64,000 bases of DNA from Paraburkholderia oxyphila NBRC 105797 (GTDB taxonomy: Bacteria; Pseudomonadota; Gammaproteobacteria; Burkholderiales; Burkholderiaceae): contig NZ_BAYD01000004.1 of the NCBI RefSeq assembly GCF_000685075.1, positions 124,001-188,000 of the forward strand, read 5' to 3'. The position numbers were made by a program, and so were the translations under genes. Position 1 is the stretch's first letter. The number at the start of each line of letters is the position of its first letter. Shown piece after piece: positions 18,827 through 26,746 of this stretch. The notes under the pieces were generated by a model, which was given only the letters and a program-made list of their open reading frames with translations, searched no databases and was not told the origin of the DNA.

Positions 18827-19204
18827 TGAGCGTCTCTGCTTGATGCATTGAACGAGCGGAGCTGCCGCTTCGTCCCGTTCAGTGTGTGAATCTATAAACC
18901 CTCGATATTCAATTCACAATTCTAATTGCTACTATTCCCCAGTACGTTATGTAGTCAAAACAAGAAGCACGAGGAAATATTGATGCGCGTGTTTGGCAGA
19001 CTTGGGGGGCGATACTTTTGGCATTCGCTGGCCGTGCGCAGGCGCACCCTCTCAAAACCAGACCGCCTCTCAGTGCTGGCGCCAGACTCCGCGCTACGGC
19101 ACCCAGCTCTCTCGTCACTCGGCGACCGAATTGGGACGACACGCCGATTGAGTCCGCACGCGTCGCACGGTGAAGAAATTGATCATGTTAATTGTGTTAA
19201 TTAA

Positions 19205-19285
19205 GGAAATGCTGATCAAGTCGACCGTTCATGCGCCTTTGAAGTACTGGTCGAGCGCCAGTTTCGCGGCTTGATCAGCATAGCC
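19205..19285. mobile_element. 81-bp miniature element with IS5-like inverted ends
   Basis: The ends GGAAATGCTGATCAAG (19205-19220) and CTTGATCAGCATAGCC (19270-19285) are inverted repeats matching at 14 of 16 positions. They are flanked by TTAA on the left and CTAA on the right, which fits the 4-bp YTAR target duplication of some IS5-family elements with one mutation. Between them the minus strand reads AKLALDQYFKGA and a stop, like the last codons of a transposase. I interpret this as an internally deleted, non-mobile insertion sequence or MITE. Confidence 0.55.
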
Positions 19286-19303
19286 CTAAGCGCAGGCACG
19301 AAA

Positions 19304-19324
19304 AAATGGAGCGACGCTCCATTT
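19304..19324. terminator. Perfect 10-bp hairpin, possible terminator
   Basis: AAATGGAGCG and CGCTCCATTT form a perfect 10-bp stem around a single A. A run of A precedes it and TTT follows, so it could work as a terminator in either direction, or it may be another mobile-element end. Confidence 0.45.
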
Positions 19325-19397
19325 CGTCATATTTGATTGACTTAGATCCGCTTAATCAAGAAGCTGAAAATCAATCTAGTCAGACAGCCATCATCTC

Positions 19398-19432
19398 TTG
19401 ACTTTTTAACTTCCCGGCCTAACCTTTTAGGC
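19398..19432 (+). promoter_or_regulatory. candidate promoter with small hairpin before the small exported protein
   Basis: TTGACT at 19398 and TAACCT at 19420 are spaced 16 bp and could be -35 and -10 boxes. The -10 overlaps a perfect 6-bp inverted repeat, GCCTAA-CCTT-TTAGGC (19417-19432), which might be an operator. Placement about 65 bp before the ATG at 19495 fits. Confidence 0.3.
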
Positions 19433-19494
19433 GACACAGCTTTCGGGTGTCACTCGTAGTAGTTTGTTGTGATGTTTGCGATAAGGAGTGAAGC

Positions 19495-19791
19495 ATGTGC
19501 AAACTCACTAAAGTTGCTGTCGGTTCAGCATTTGTTGCATTTTCCTCTTTTTCCTTTGCGCAACATTCCCTCACTGGCTTTGCGTCAGTCTCCACAGGTG
19601 CAGCCTCCGCCAATGCTCAGACCGTTGGAGCCGGAACAACCAGCAGTTCCGTGCAATCATCGGGAACCACGGTCGCTAATTCGAGCTGCAATCCTCTATG
19701 TGGTTCAGCTAGCGCCACAGCAACTGCAACTAATAATGGTGTATTTTCGATTCATACGACTACAAGTGTTACGCCAGTATCATCGCCGTAA
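19495..19791 (+). CDS. small exported Ser/Thr/Ala-rich protein of unknown function
   Basis: Protein of 98 residues with a convincing signal peptide (VAVGSAFVAFSSFSFA, cleavage before QHSL). The mature part is almost free of charged residues and rich in Ser, Thr, Ala, Gly and Asn, with two cysteines close together (CNPLCG). AAGGAG sits six bases before the ATG, a strong translation signal. Base composition is much lower in GC than the surrounding genes, which suggests recent acquisition. No family recognised; a surface or secreted peptide is likely. Confidence 0.65.
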   Translation: MCKLTKVAVGSAFVAFSSFSFAQHSLTGFASVSTGAASANAQTVGAGTTSSSVQSSGTTVANSSCNPLCGSASATATATNNGVFSIHTTTSVTPVSSP

Positions 19792-19879
19792 GGCTGTAAG
19801 GGCAGATGCTACTGATTTGATGGTGAGTGCTATGTTTGATGCTCACCATCAACTGTGAAGAAGTATGGCCTCGCCCCTG

Positions 19880-20040
19880 TTTCACGTTTCCCATAGCGAG
19901 GCCATCAGGCCGCTTGACCCGGGCCGGCATTGGTGTTTTGCGGGAAACCGTCATCAGCCCCGTGGCGATCTTGTGCATGAATTCGATGCCGCCGAGCAGG
20001 AGAACAGGATCCCCGAAAGCCTTTGCGGGGAGCGCTCCGC
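19880..20040 (-). pseudogene. possible transposase C-terminal fragment
   Basis: The minus strand reads KAFGDPVLLLGGIEFMHKIATGLM and then MTVSRKTPMP in one open frame (described in two pieces). The GIEFMHKI part recalls the tail of IS6-type transposases. No start, no catalytic DDE region and no clear ends are present. The assignment is from memory of the family and weak. Confidence 0.25.
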
Positions 20041-20242
20041 TCCGCCGCGATCTGTCTGTAGCCCTGCGAAACTCAACTCCGCGCGCAATTCGAGCGACCT
20101 CGAACCTTGCTTGTCTGCAATCGAATTGGCTTCGAGGATACACACTCGTGTTTCTTCGTAGTACGACGTTTCTCTGAAATTTTCTCCCATCTTTCGCCCA
20201 CTACGGGCGCACCTTTGCCGTAAAGCGACCTCGCGACAGGGG

Positions 20243-20464
20243 TTAAGGTTCTCCAGCCGGGAGACCATGCGCCCAGTGCGCGCCCCATTCCTCGAGCGTC
20301 TCGTTGTTCACCGCCTGCGCGATGAGGCTCGTGGAGATCTGGCGCAGCCGCTCGTCGGTGTGTAGCTGCAATCGCATGGCATCGGCCGCGCTCGACGACA
20401 TGTCGATCAGATCGAGGATCAGGGGTTCGAGTAGCGCGGTTCCGGCACGGCCAGCACGGTCGAA
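20243..20464 (-). pseudogene. N-terminally truncated gene remnant, function unknown
   Basis: A 73-codon open stretch with codon use like real genes lies directly after an in-frame TGA. It reads LIDMSSSAADAMRLQLHTDE, continues LRQISTSLIAQAVNNETLEEW and ends GLPAGEP before TAA. An internal ATG (LIDM) exists but has no ribosome site, so I read it as the tail of a lost gene. No family recognised. It lies on the opposite strand to the recombinase. Confidence 0.4.
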
Positions 20465-20544
20465 TCAATCTAGAGCGGACGCCACCATGGCATCGAACAG
20501 GCTCCAGTTTTTCACGAAAACGTGACGCACAATACCCCTATAAA

Positions 20545-20578
20545 GATAACTTTTCTTATCATAAGGCATGTATTTATG
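20545..20578. repeat. candidate recombination core site before the recombinase
   Basis: Two overlapping short inverted repeats occur in an AT-rich stretch: GATAA-CTTTTC-TTATC (20545-20560) and CATAA-(9 nt)-TTATG (20560-20578). Paired arms around a 6-9 nt spacer beside a tyrosine recombinase gene resemble strand-exchange cores of the Xer/attachment type. The match to known dif sites is weak, so this is only a candidate. Confidence 0.3.
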
Positions 20579-20594
20579 ACTTAAACTCGTGGGC

Positions 20595-22325
20595 ATGAAA
20601 AACCGCCTCACCCACCCTCACGTTCCGCCTGGCGCCGAACCACCCGGTTTTCCCGATGCCGACGAACTCGCGATGCTGCGCGCGTGGTATGCCGGCCTGC
20701 CCGTACGCCAGGCGGTCGTTCGCTACCTGCCTTCCAGGCTCGGTGAGAACAAATCCGCGCGCGGCGTGCTCGGCGCGATCCGGCGCAGGCTGCTGGACAT
20801 CGCGCGCGCGGCGCATCGTGACGATCTCGCTGCCCTGCTCGACCATCCCGCCGAGGAACGCGAGCGCCACGCGAAGGCCGTCGCGCAGTCCATCGATACC
20901 CTGCGCACCGCGCGCCCTCCGGAGCCCCAGATCGCCGACGACATCGCGCAGTGGTTCACGCCGCGCGCGGTTCGCGTGCTGCATGCGCACGGCATTACGA
21001 CGCTGGCCGACCTCACCGTGCGCATCCCGCGCCGCCGCCAGTGGTGGAAAGCCGTGCCGGGACTCGGCATGGCGAGTGCCCGCGCCATCGAGGCGTTCTT
21101 CGCCGCCTGGCCCGCGCTCACGGAAAAGGCGCGCGCGCTCGTGGTCGCGGGCCAGCGCGGCCCGATGGACATGATGTGCGTGCCGTGGGAAGCGATCCGG
21201 GTGCCCCACGAGGTCGACGGCTCCGATGGCACCTTCCGCGCGCCGCCCGCCACCTGCACGCTCGACGCGTCCAATGACTACGAGGCCGTGCAGACCTGGC
21301 TCGCGCTGCACGAGTCACCCGCCACCCAGCGCACCTACCGGAAGGAAGCCGAGCGCCTGATCCTGTGGGCCATCGTCGAACGGGGCCGCGCGCTCTCGTC
21401 GCTCACCACGGAAGACGCCATCGCCTACCGCACCTTCCTGCGCCATCCGTCACCGCGCGGGCGCTGGGTGGGCCCCGTGCGTGCGCGCACCTCGCCGGAC
21501 TGGCGGCCGTTCAACGGCAGCCTCTCGGCGCGCTCGGTCGCGCATGCCCTGTCGATCCTCGGCGCCCTGTTCCGCTGGCTCATCGAGCAGCGCTATGTGC
21601 TCGCGAATCCGTTCGCCGGTGTGAAGGTGCGCGGCGGCAACGCGGCATCGGCGCTCGATGCCTCGCACGCGTTCAGCGAGGGGGAATGGGCGCTCGTGCG
21701 CGCGATCGCGGACGGTCTGGAATGGTCGTACGGCTGGTCGGCCCCCGCCGCACGGCGCCTGCGCTTTCTGCTGGACTTCGCGTATGCGACCGGGCTGCGC
21801 GCAAGCGAGCTGGTCGGCGCGACGCTGGGCCATGTCGAAACGGATCCGCACGGCGATCACTGGCTGCGCGTGACGGGCAAGGGCAAGAAGCTGGCGCGCG
21901 TCGCGCTGCCGCCGCTCGCGTGGGACGCGCTGGCAAGCTACCTGGCCGGGCGCGAGCTGCCGGTGACGCCGGTGCGCTGGAATCCGTCCACGCCGGTCAT
22001 CGGCAGCCTTGACGTGGACACCCGCGCCGGCAGCGACGCGGCGATCAGCGGCGTGCGCCTCTGGATGGTGATGCGGCGCTTCTTTTTGCTGGCCGCCGGC
22101 GCGATCGAGGCCGACCACGCGCCGCTTGCGCAAAAGCTGCGCCGCGCGAGCCCTCACTGGATGCGCCACACGCACGCGACGCACGCGCTGAGTCGCGGCG
22201 CGGAACTCACCACCGTGCGGGACAATCTGCGGCACGCCTCCGTATCCACGACTTCGCTCTACTTGCACAGCGACGAGGTCAAGCGCGCGCGGCAGATCGG
22301 CGAGGCTTTTGGGAGAACAAAGTGA
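20595..22325 (+). CDS. tyrosine recombinase / phage integrase family protein with N-terminal extension domain
   Basis: Site-specific recombinase of 576 residues. An N-terminal part of about 220 residues resembles the DUF3701-type domain found in beta-proteobacterial integrases and contains a helix-hairpin-helix-like segment (VPGLGMASARAIEAF). A SAM-like arm-binding region follows (TQRTYRKEAERLILWA). The catalytic set is complete: Arg in YATGLRASEL, HWMRHTHATHAL with HxxR, and the tyrosine in TTSLYLHSDEVKRA. I use the ATG at 20595; a GTG two codons earlier is possible. No other phage or conjugation gene is nearby. It marks the edge of the accessory region and may act on a nearby attachment site. 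Confidence 0.9.
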   Translation: MKNRLTHPHVPPGAEPPGFPDADELAMLRAWYAGLPVRQAVVRYLPSRLGENKSARGVLGAIRRRLLDIARAAHRDDLAALLDHPAEERERHAKAVAQSIDTLRTARPPEPQIADDIAQWFTPRAVRVLHAHGITTLADLTVRIPRRRQWWKAVPGLGMASARAIEAFFAAWPALTEKARALVVAGQRGPMDMMCVPWEAIRVPHEVDGSDGTFRAPPATCTLDASNDYEAVQTWLALHESPATQRTYRKEAERLILWAIVERGRALSSLTTEDAIAYRTFLRHPSPRGRWVGPVRARTSPDWRPFNGSLSARSVAHALSILGALFRWLIEQRYVLANPFAGVKVRGGNAASALDASHAFSEGEWALVRAIADGLEWSYGWSAPAARRLRFLLDFAYATGLRASELVGATLGHVETDPHGDHWLRVTGKGKKLARVALPPLAWDALASYLAGRELPVTPVRWNPSTPVIGSLDVDTRAGSDAAISGVRLWMVMRRFFLLAAGAIEADHAPLAQKLRRASPHWMRHTHATHALSRGAELTTVRDNLRHASVSTTSLYLHSDEVKRARQIGEAFGRTK

Positions 22326-22495
22326 GTTGCCGCACGGCTAGTTCGGTACGGGCGGCCAGGCTCGGCCAGATCGGCGCCAGTTACGCACGGCGGCGGCACA
22401 TTCGACGTATCGGCCAAAATTGGCGAGAATGCCCCGCAGCGCCGTTTATCAGACGCACTCCGCCCCCGGAGTCGCTGCTCAATCTGGAAAGCACC

Positions 22496-22933
22496 ATGAA
22501 ATTGAAACGCCTCTTGCTCGCTGCGCTCGCGGCCACTTCGTTCGTGACCTGCGCACATGCGCAAAGCAGCGTGTCCGACGCGCTCACGACACCCGCTGGC
22601 ACCCTGCAATTCGTGCGCGACGACCGCGATTACCTGGCTCTGCTCGACAAGCAAATTTTCGATCGTTTCGGCGCGAAGACGCTCGAGCACTTCGATGACG
22701 TGGGCCACGGCGGCGGCACCATCACGCGCATGCTCGTGCAGACCGCTTACGGCCCCGTGCTCTACGATTTTCGCAGCCGTCCGCCGCTGGTGAAGCGCGC
22801 GAACGTGCGCATGACGGTCAAGCGCGTGTACTGGCAACCCGATGAAGTCGTGATGCAAGGCCCGGACGGCTGGTTCCGCTTCAAGGACGGCACGCTGACG
22901 AAGCTGCAATCTTCGACCACGACGTACCACTGA
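22496..22933 (+). CDS. exported hypothetical protein
   Basis: Protein of 145 residues with a signal peptide (LLLAALAATSFVTCAHAQ). The mature part has no recognised domain; it is mixed alpha/beta with YDFRSRPPLVKRANVRMTVK near the middle. It stands alone on the plus strand after the recombinase with no obvious partner. Codon use is like the core genome. Confidence 0.72.
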   Translation: MKLKRLLLAALAATSFVTCAHAQSSVSDALTTPAGTLQFVRDDRDYLALLDKQIFDRFGAKTLEHFDDVGHGGGTITRMLVQTAYGPVLYDFRSRPPLVKRANVRMTVKRVYWQPDEVVMQGPDGWFRFKDGTLTKLQSSTTTYH

Positions 22934-23051
22934 GCGCGCGCGTACGCCTCTGCCTCGCCATGGAGCGGCAGTGGAGGCATCGCGTTCTCGCCGCTTTCCA
23001 GCCGCCGTCGAACGGACTAGCATATTAATTCTCGCGTCGAAGGAGGTGACC

Positions 23052-23360
23052 ATGGCTACGTTTGCTGTCGACGGGGTGCGTATCAGCGCGTCAACGGATC
23101 GGGTGACGCACGTGCGCTGGGCGCCAATTGACCCTCATTCCCATGACTGGCTCTCGCCGCCCAGGATCTCGGAAGTGGCGGATGTCGCGCACGATATTCG
23201 CCTGGGCGCGGTGGTGTATTCCGTTTTCACGCTGGGCGGCATGAAATTCCTTGGGCCAAAGATCAAGACGGTTCCTCACCCGAATGGGGTTGACGGAATC
23301 GATATGGAAGTCCCGGATGGCAGCGTCGAAAAATCGATGGACGACCTGCCCCGCGTCTAG
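23052..23360 (+). CDS. conserved hypothetical protein, 102 residues
   Basis: Cytosolic protein of 102 residues with an ideal AGGAGGTGA ribosome site before the ATG at 23052. It has no signal peptide, helix-turn-helix or metal motif. Features are VRISASTDRVTHVRWAP, then a C-terminal KIKTVPHPNGVDGIDMEV. Function unknown. The excellent translation signal supports it as a real gene. Confidence 0.72.
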   Translation: MATFAVDGVRISASTDRVTHVRWAPIDPHSHDWLSPPRISEVADVAHDIRLGAVVYSVFTLGGMKFLGPKIKTVPHPNGVDGIDMEVPDGSVEKSMDDLPRV

Positions 23361-23458
23361 CGAAAACCGTATGCGTTCCCGCGCGACATTTCCGGCCTGG
23401 CTGGCGCTCGTCGCCCCCTCGTGAGAGATGGCCACCGCCCAGGCGCCGGAAGGTTGCC

Positions 23459-25453
23459 ATGACACACATACGCACCGAGCGTCTTGCCCTGCCCGTCGCC
23501 CGCCTGGGTCCGGCCAACCCGTTGCCGATTTTCCGCTGGCAACAGCCCACGGCGGCGAATCCCGCGCCGCCCGCCAACAATCTGGGCGCGGACGAACGCA
23601 AACATGCGTTCGTCTGGGGCGAGGCATCGATACTGCCTTACCGTGTCCAGGACGATTACGACCGTCACTTGCAGCCGGGCCTTCTCGATGCAGTCGTGCT
23701 CGACAATGGCTTGATGCGCGCCACCGTGCTCCCGGGACTCGGCGGGCGCCTCGCTTCGCTCATCGATCTGAGCAACGGGGCGGAACTCCTGTTTCGCAAC
23801 CCGGTGTTTCAACCCGCGAATCTGGCCGCGCTCAATGCGTGGTTTTCCGGCGGCATCGAATGGAATGGCTTGATTCCCGGGCATACGCCTTTTACTTGCG
23901 CAGCGGTTTTCTGCAGCGTCGTCGAAACCGACGAAGGCCCGTTCCTGCGGCTCCATGAATTCGACCGAGTCCGCGAGGCCAGTTGGCAAGTCGATCTCTT
24001 CCTGCCGCACGGCGAAAGCCGCCTTTACGTACACGGCCGCATCGTCAACCCCAATCCCGCCGAGATTGCCTGCTATTGGTGGACCAACGCCGCGGTTCCG
24101 TATCGGCCCGGCATGCGCGTGCTCGCGCCCGCCGATTACGGCATCGAACACGTGTTGCCGGACAATCATCTCGAGCGGTTCGCGCTGGACGCCCATGGTT
24201 TCGACGCCAGCTATCCGGCGCGATGGAATGCCGCCACGTCGGTGTTCTTCCGCAAGCCCGATGCGGACCGGCTCTGGATCGCCGCGCTCGACGGCGAGGG
24301 GCGCGGCATTCTGCAAACCGCGACCTCCGGGATGCGCGGACGCAAGATGTTTTTCTTCGGCACCGGCGCCGGCGGACGACACTGGATGGAGGTGCTCGGG
24401 CGGCCCGGCGACACGGAGTATGTCGAGATCCAGGCCGGTATCGCGCCAACGCAGGATCAGGAGTTCATGCTGCCCGGCGGCGGCGCGCTCGAATGGACCG
24501 AGTGCTGGATGCCGTTCGCGCTCGACGCCCGGGCCGCGCACGATCCGGGCTGGCATGCCGCCTGCTCGGCGGTCCGCAGCGCGCTCGACGCGCAACTTCC
24601 GGCGCACAAGCTTGCCTCGCGCGACGCGCGCATGCGGGTTCACGCGTCGAAGCCGGTGTCGCGCCGGCTGCATCGCGGCGCGGTCTGGGGGCATCTGCAC
24701 GAAGTCCTGACTGGGCGGCCCGTTGCATCGGGGCTCGATTTCGACGCGCCGCCGGATGTCGCGCGTCCATGGGCAGAGCTTGCGGCGACCGGCCGGTTCT
24801 CTGCCGAGTCGCTCGCGGCTCCGCCCGAGATCTGGGTTGCGGGCGACCTATGGCAGCAGGCGTTGCTCGATTCGTCGGCGAAACATGGCGAGACCTGGCT
24901 GCATGCGCTCGCGCTCGGCATCATCGCACTCGATCGCGGCCATACGGCGCCTGCCCATGCTTTTTTCAAGCGTGCACACGCGTTGCGGCCCAATGCGCTC
25001 TCGCTGCGCAACCTCGCATTGTCCGAGGCCAACGTGCAAGCGGCCGAGCGGCTCTATCTGAGCGCGTGGGATGCGCCCGATGCGCCGCCCCAACTCGCCA
25101 CCGAAATCGCCGAATGGCTGTTGCGGCACGACCGGATCGCCGCGCTTAGGCGTTTCCTCTCCGGGTTGGGTCCGGACGCCGAACGCCACGAGCGCATCCG
25201 GCTGATACGCGCGCGGCTCGCTTTGCTCGATGGGAATCTCGACCTTGCCGAACATTGGCTCGACTACGAATTCGCGACGATCCGCGAAGGCGAAACGGCG
25301 CTCGACGAGATTTGGTCTGCACTCCAGATCACGCGCGCAAGCCGGCGTCTTGGCCACACGCTGAGCCCCGACGAAGAACGCGCGGTGCTCGTCGCGGCCC
25401 CGCTTCCATACCGGCTCGATTTCCGCATGGTGCGCGATCCGCGAGCCGGCTAA
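23459..25453 (+). CDS. DUF5107-type protein with C-terminal helical repeats
   Basis: Large protein of 664 residues without a signal peptide. The first 400 residues match the DUF5107 pattern, a mutarotase-like beta-sandwich often linked to carbohydrate metabolism (LDNGLMRATVLPGLGGRLASL, then SGGIEWNG, then the Trp-rich YWWTNAAVPYRPGMRV). The remainder is alpha-helical with TPR-like pairs (ALALGIIALDRGHTAPAHAF and following). It stands alone between unrelated genes. I expect sugar or glycan binding or epimerisation, but no substrate can be proposed. Confidence 0.75.
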   Translation: MTHIRTERLALPVARLGPANPLPIFRWQQPTAANPAPPANNLGADERKHAFVWGEASILPYRVQDDYDRHLQPGLLDAVVLDNGLMRATVLPGLGGRLASLIDLSNGAELLFRNPVFQPANLAALNAWFSGGIEWNGLIPGHTPFTCAAVFCSVVETDEGPFLRLHEFDRVREASWQVDLFLPHGESRLYVHGRIVNPNPAEIACYWWTNAAVPYRPGMRVLAPADYGIEHVLPDNHLERFALDAHGFDASYPARWNAATSVFFRKPDADRLWIAALDGEGRGILQTATSGMRGRKMFFFGTGAGGRHWMEVLGRPGDTEYVEIQAGIAPTQDQEFMLPGGGALEWTECWMPFALDARAAHDPGWHAACSAVRSALDAQLPAHKLASRDARMRVHASKPVSRRLHRGAVWGHLHEVLTGRPVASGLDFDAPPDVARPWAELAATGRFSAESLAAPPEIWVAGDLWQQALLDSSAKHGETWLHALALGIIALDRGHTAPAHAFFKRAHALRPNALSLRNLALSEANVQAAERLYLSAWDAPDAPPQLATEIAEWLLRHDRIAALRRFLSGLGPDAERHERIRLIRARLALLDGNLDLAEHWLDYEFATIREGETALDEIWSALQITRASRRLGHTLSPDEERAVLVAAPLPYRLDFRMVRDPRAG

Positions 25454-25648
25454 GGCGGCGCTCACGTGGGCCATTATCCCGCCGCGAATCAGGGCCACAA
25501 AATCGGCCACCAATCTACCACCTGCCGGGCGCCCTGCAATCAGGCGCCGCGAACCGATAAAATCGGGGTTTGCGCGCGCCGGCGCACACGCTGCGAATGT
25601 CCAGCCGCCCGGCGCTGCGACCCTGATTCCAACTCAACGCATCGCGCC

Positions 25649-26092
25649 ATGGCCCGCATCGAGCTCCATTTTCCCGAAGACCAGTATTACTATTCGACGC
25701 ACCTCACGGTGCGCGTCACCGACATCAACTCGGCGAACCACCTCGCGAACGACTCGATGATCTCGATGATTTCGGAGGCGCGGGCGCGCTTCCTCTTCGA
25801 TGCCGGCGTCGAAGACATGAAGGACGCCCACACCAGCATCATCGTCACGGACCTCGCAACCACTTATCGCGCCGAAGCCTACGCGCGCGACCAGCTATGC
25901 TTCGAAGTGGGGATCATGGATTTCAACAAATACGGCGGCGACATTATTTTCCGCATTACGCGACCCTCGGATGGCGCGCTCGTCGCGATGGCAAAGTCGG
26001 GGTTTGTTTTCTTCGACTACGAGGCGAAAAAAGTCGTGCCGATGCCGCCGGCATTCCGCGCGAAATTCCCGAACGTCAACTCGGTCGCCTGA
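25649..26092 (+). CDS. thioesterase family protein (hotdog fold)
   Basis: Hotdog-fold protein of 147 residues of the 4-hydroxybenzoyl-CoA thioesterase type. The conserved segment VRVTDINSANHLANDSM resembles the TDxNxxxHxNN active-site loop, with an Asp and a His in place. Strands FEVGIMDFNKYGGDIIFRIT and VAMAKSGFVFFDYE complete the fold. It would hydrolyse an acyl-CoA in the cytosol. No operon partner is visible. Confidence 0.82.
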   Translation: MARIELHFPEDQYYYSTHLTVRVTDINSANHLANDSMISMISEARARFLFDAGVEDMKDAHTSIIVTDLATTYRAEAYARDQLCFEVGIMDFNKYGGDIIFRITRPSDGALVAMAKSGFVFFDYEAKKVVPMPPAFRAKFPNVNSVA

Positions 26093-26106
26093 AGCGCCGC
26101 GCGTAT

Positions 26107-26424
26107 TCAGCGCGGCTGAAACGCGATGAGCGCCATGCCGCCCAGCGCTAGCGTCATGCCGGCCCAATCCCACGGGCTTGGCCGGATCGCTTCCACCGCC
26201 CACAGCCACAGCATCGCCACGCAGACATATACGCCGCCGTAAGCGGCGTAGGTGCGCCCCGCGGCGCTCGGATGCAGCGTGAGCAGCCACGCGAAGAGCG
26301 CGAGCGAGACGGCGGCGGGCACGAGCAGCCACGCACTCGCGCCCTCGCGCAGCCAGCGATACGGCAAGTAGCAGCCGACGATCTCGGCAAGCGCGGTGGC
26401 GACGAAAAGCAGAAACGTCTTCAT
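26107..26424 (-). CDS. YnfA family small membrane protein
   Basis: Inner-membrane protein of 105 residues with four helices, matching the UPF0060/YnfA family of small transport-like proteins. Signature parts are [25 protein letters not shown] and [15 protein letters not shown]. The ATG at 26424 gives the usual family length; a longer frame upstream does not fit. It converges on the thioesterase gene. Relatives resemble small multidrug-resistance pumps, but function here is unproved. Confidence 0.87.
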   Translation of the reverse strand: MKTFLLFVATALAEIVGCYLPYRWLREGASAWLLVPAAVSLALFAWLLTLHPSAAGRTYAAYGGVYVCVAMLWLWAVEAIRPSPWDWAGMTLALGGMALIAFQPR

Positions 26425-26746
26425 GAATGGCACATTCGGCGGTGGCGTCGAGGGGGGCCATGGTAGCGCAGACCGCGCTAAACGGTAAAACGGCCTGATA
26501 CTGGCCAATGCCGGCTAATTCACTAATCCGGCCGGCGTCCGGATTATTATCCGATCGGGAATAAATATTTTCTGAATTTCAAATTATTGAGCAATTCACG
26601 CGCAGGATTCCATTTCAGGCTCAAATTCAATGCGATATAAATCAATATATTTTCGAAGCGGCATTGAATTTATCCGCAATCGGTGAATAATCTTTTTCCG
26701 CAGTACGCATTTTAAAAATGATTATCAACCGCCAAGGAAAGCAATC
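26425..26746. promoter_or_regulatory. AT-rich upstream region of the asparaginase gene with nested inverted repeats
   Basis: About 320 bp without a gene and clearly lower in GC than its surroundings. It contains AATCCGG-(7)-CCGGATT at 26525-26545, overlapping CGGAT-TATT-ATCCG at 26540-26553, and an 11-bp perfect inverted repeat AAATTCAATGC (26623-26633) / GCATTGAATTT (26661-26671). The last pair is 76-124 bp before the ATG at 26747 and could be an operator or a long hairpin in the leader. Possible -10 boxes are too many to choose. Confidence 0.45.

Larger units (their letters stand above)
18827..19494. other. AT-rich intergenic region with IS remnant and hairpins
   Basis: No convincing intact gene. 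A possible small reading frame starts at ATG 18983 with AGGA seven bases upstream and ends at 19204, 73 residues. It is Arg-rich and unlike a known protein. In a different frame the same DNA reads WGAILLAFAGRAQA, which resembles a signal peptide, so this may be a frameshifted remnant. The rest holds the miniature element at 19205-19285, a hairpin at 19304-19324 and the presumed promoter of the small exported protein. Confidence 0.5.
19792..20594. other. intergenic region with gene fragments before the recombinase
   Basis: About 800 bp without an intact gene. It holds a possible transposase tail (about 19880-20040, minus), a truncated reading frame (20243-20464, minus) and short inverted repeats just before the recombinase gene. 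Composition shifts from AT-rich to GC-rich and back, as in a patchwork of insertions. Confidence 0.5.

Noticed and set aside
20595-22325. Prophage or integrative conjugative element beside the recombinase
   Set aside because: No phage structural, replication, relaxase or mating-pair genes occur on either side, so only a lone recombinase can be supported.
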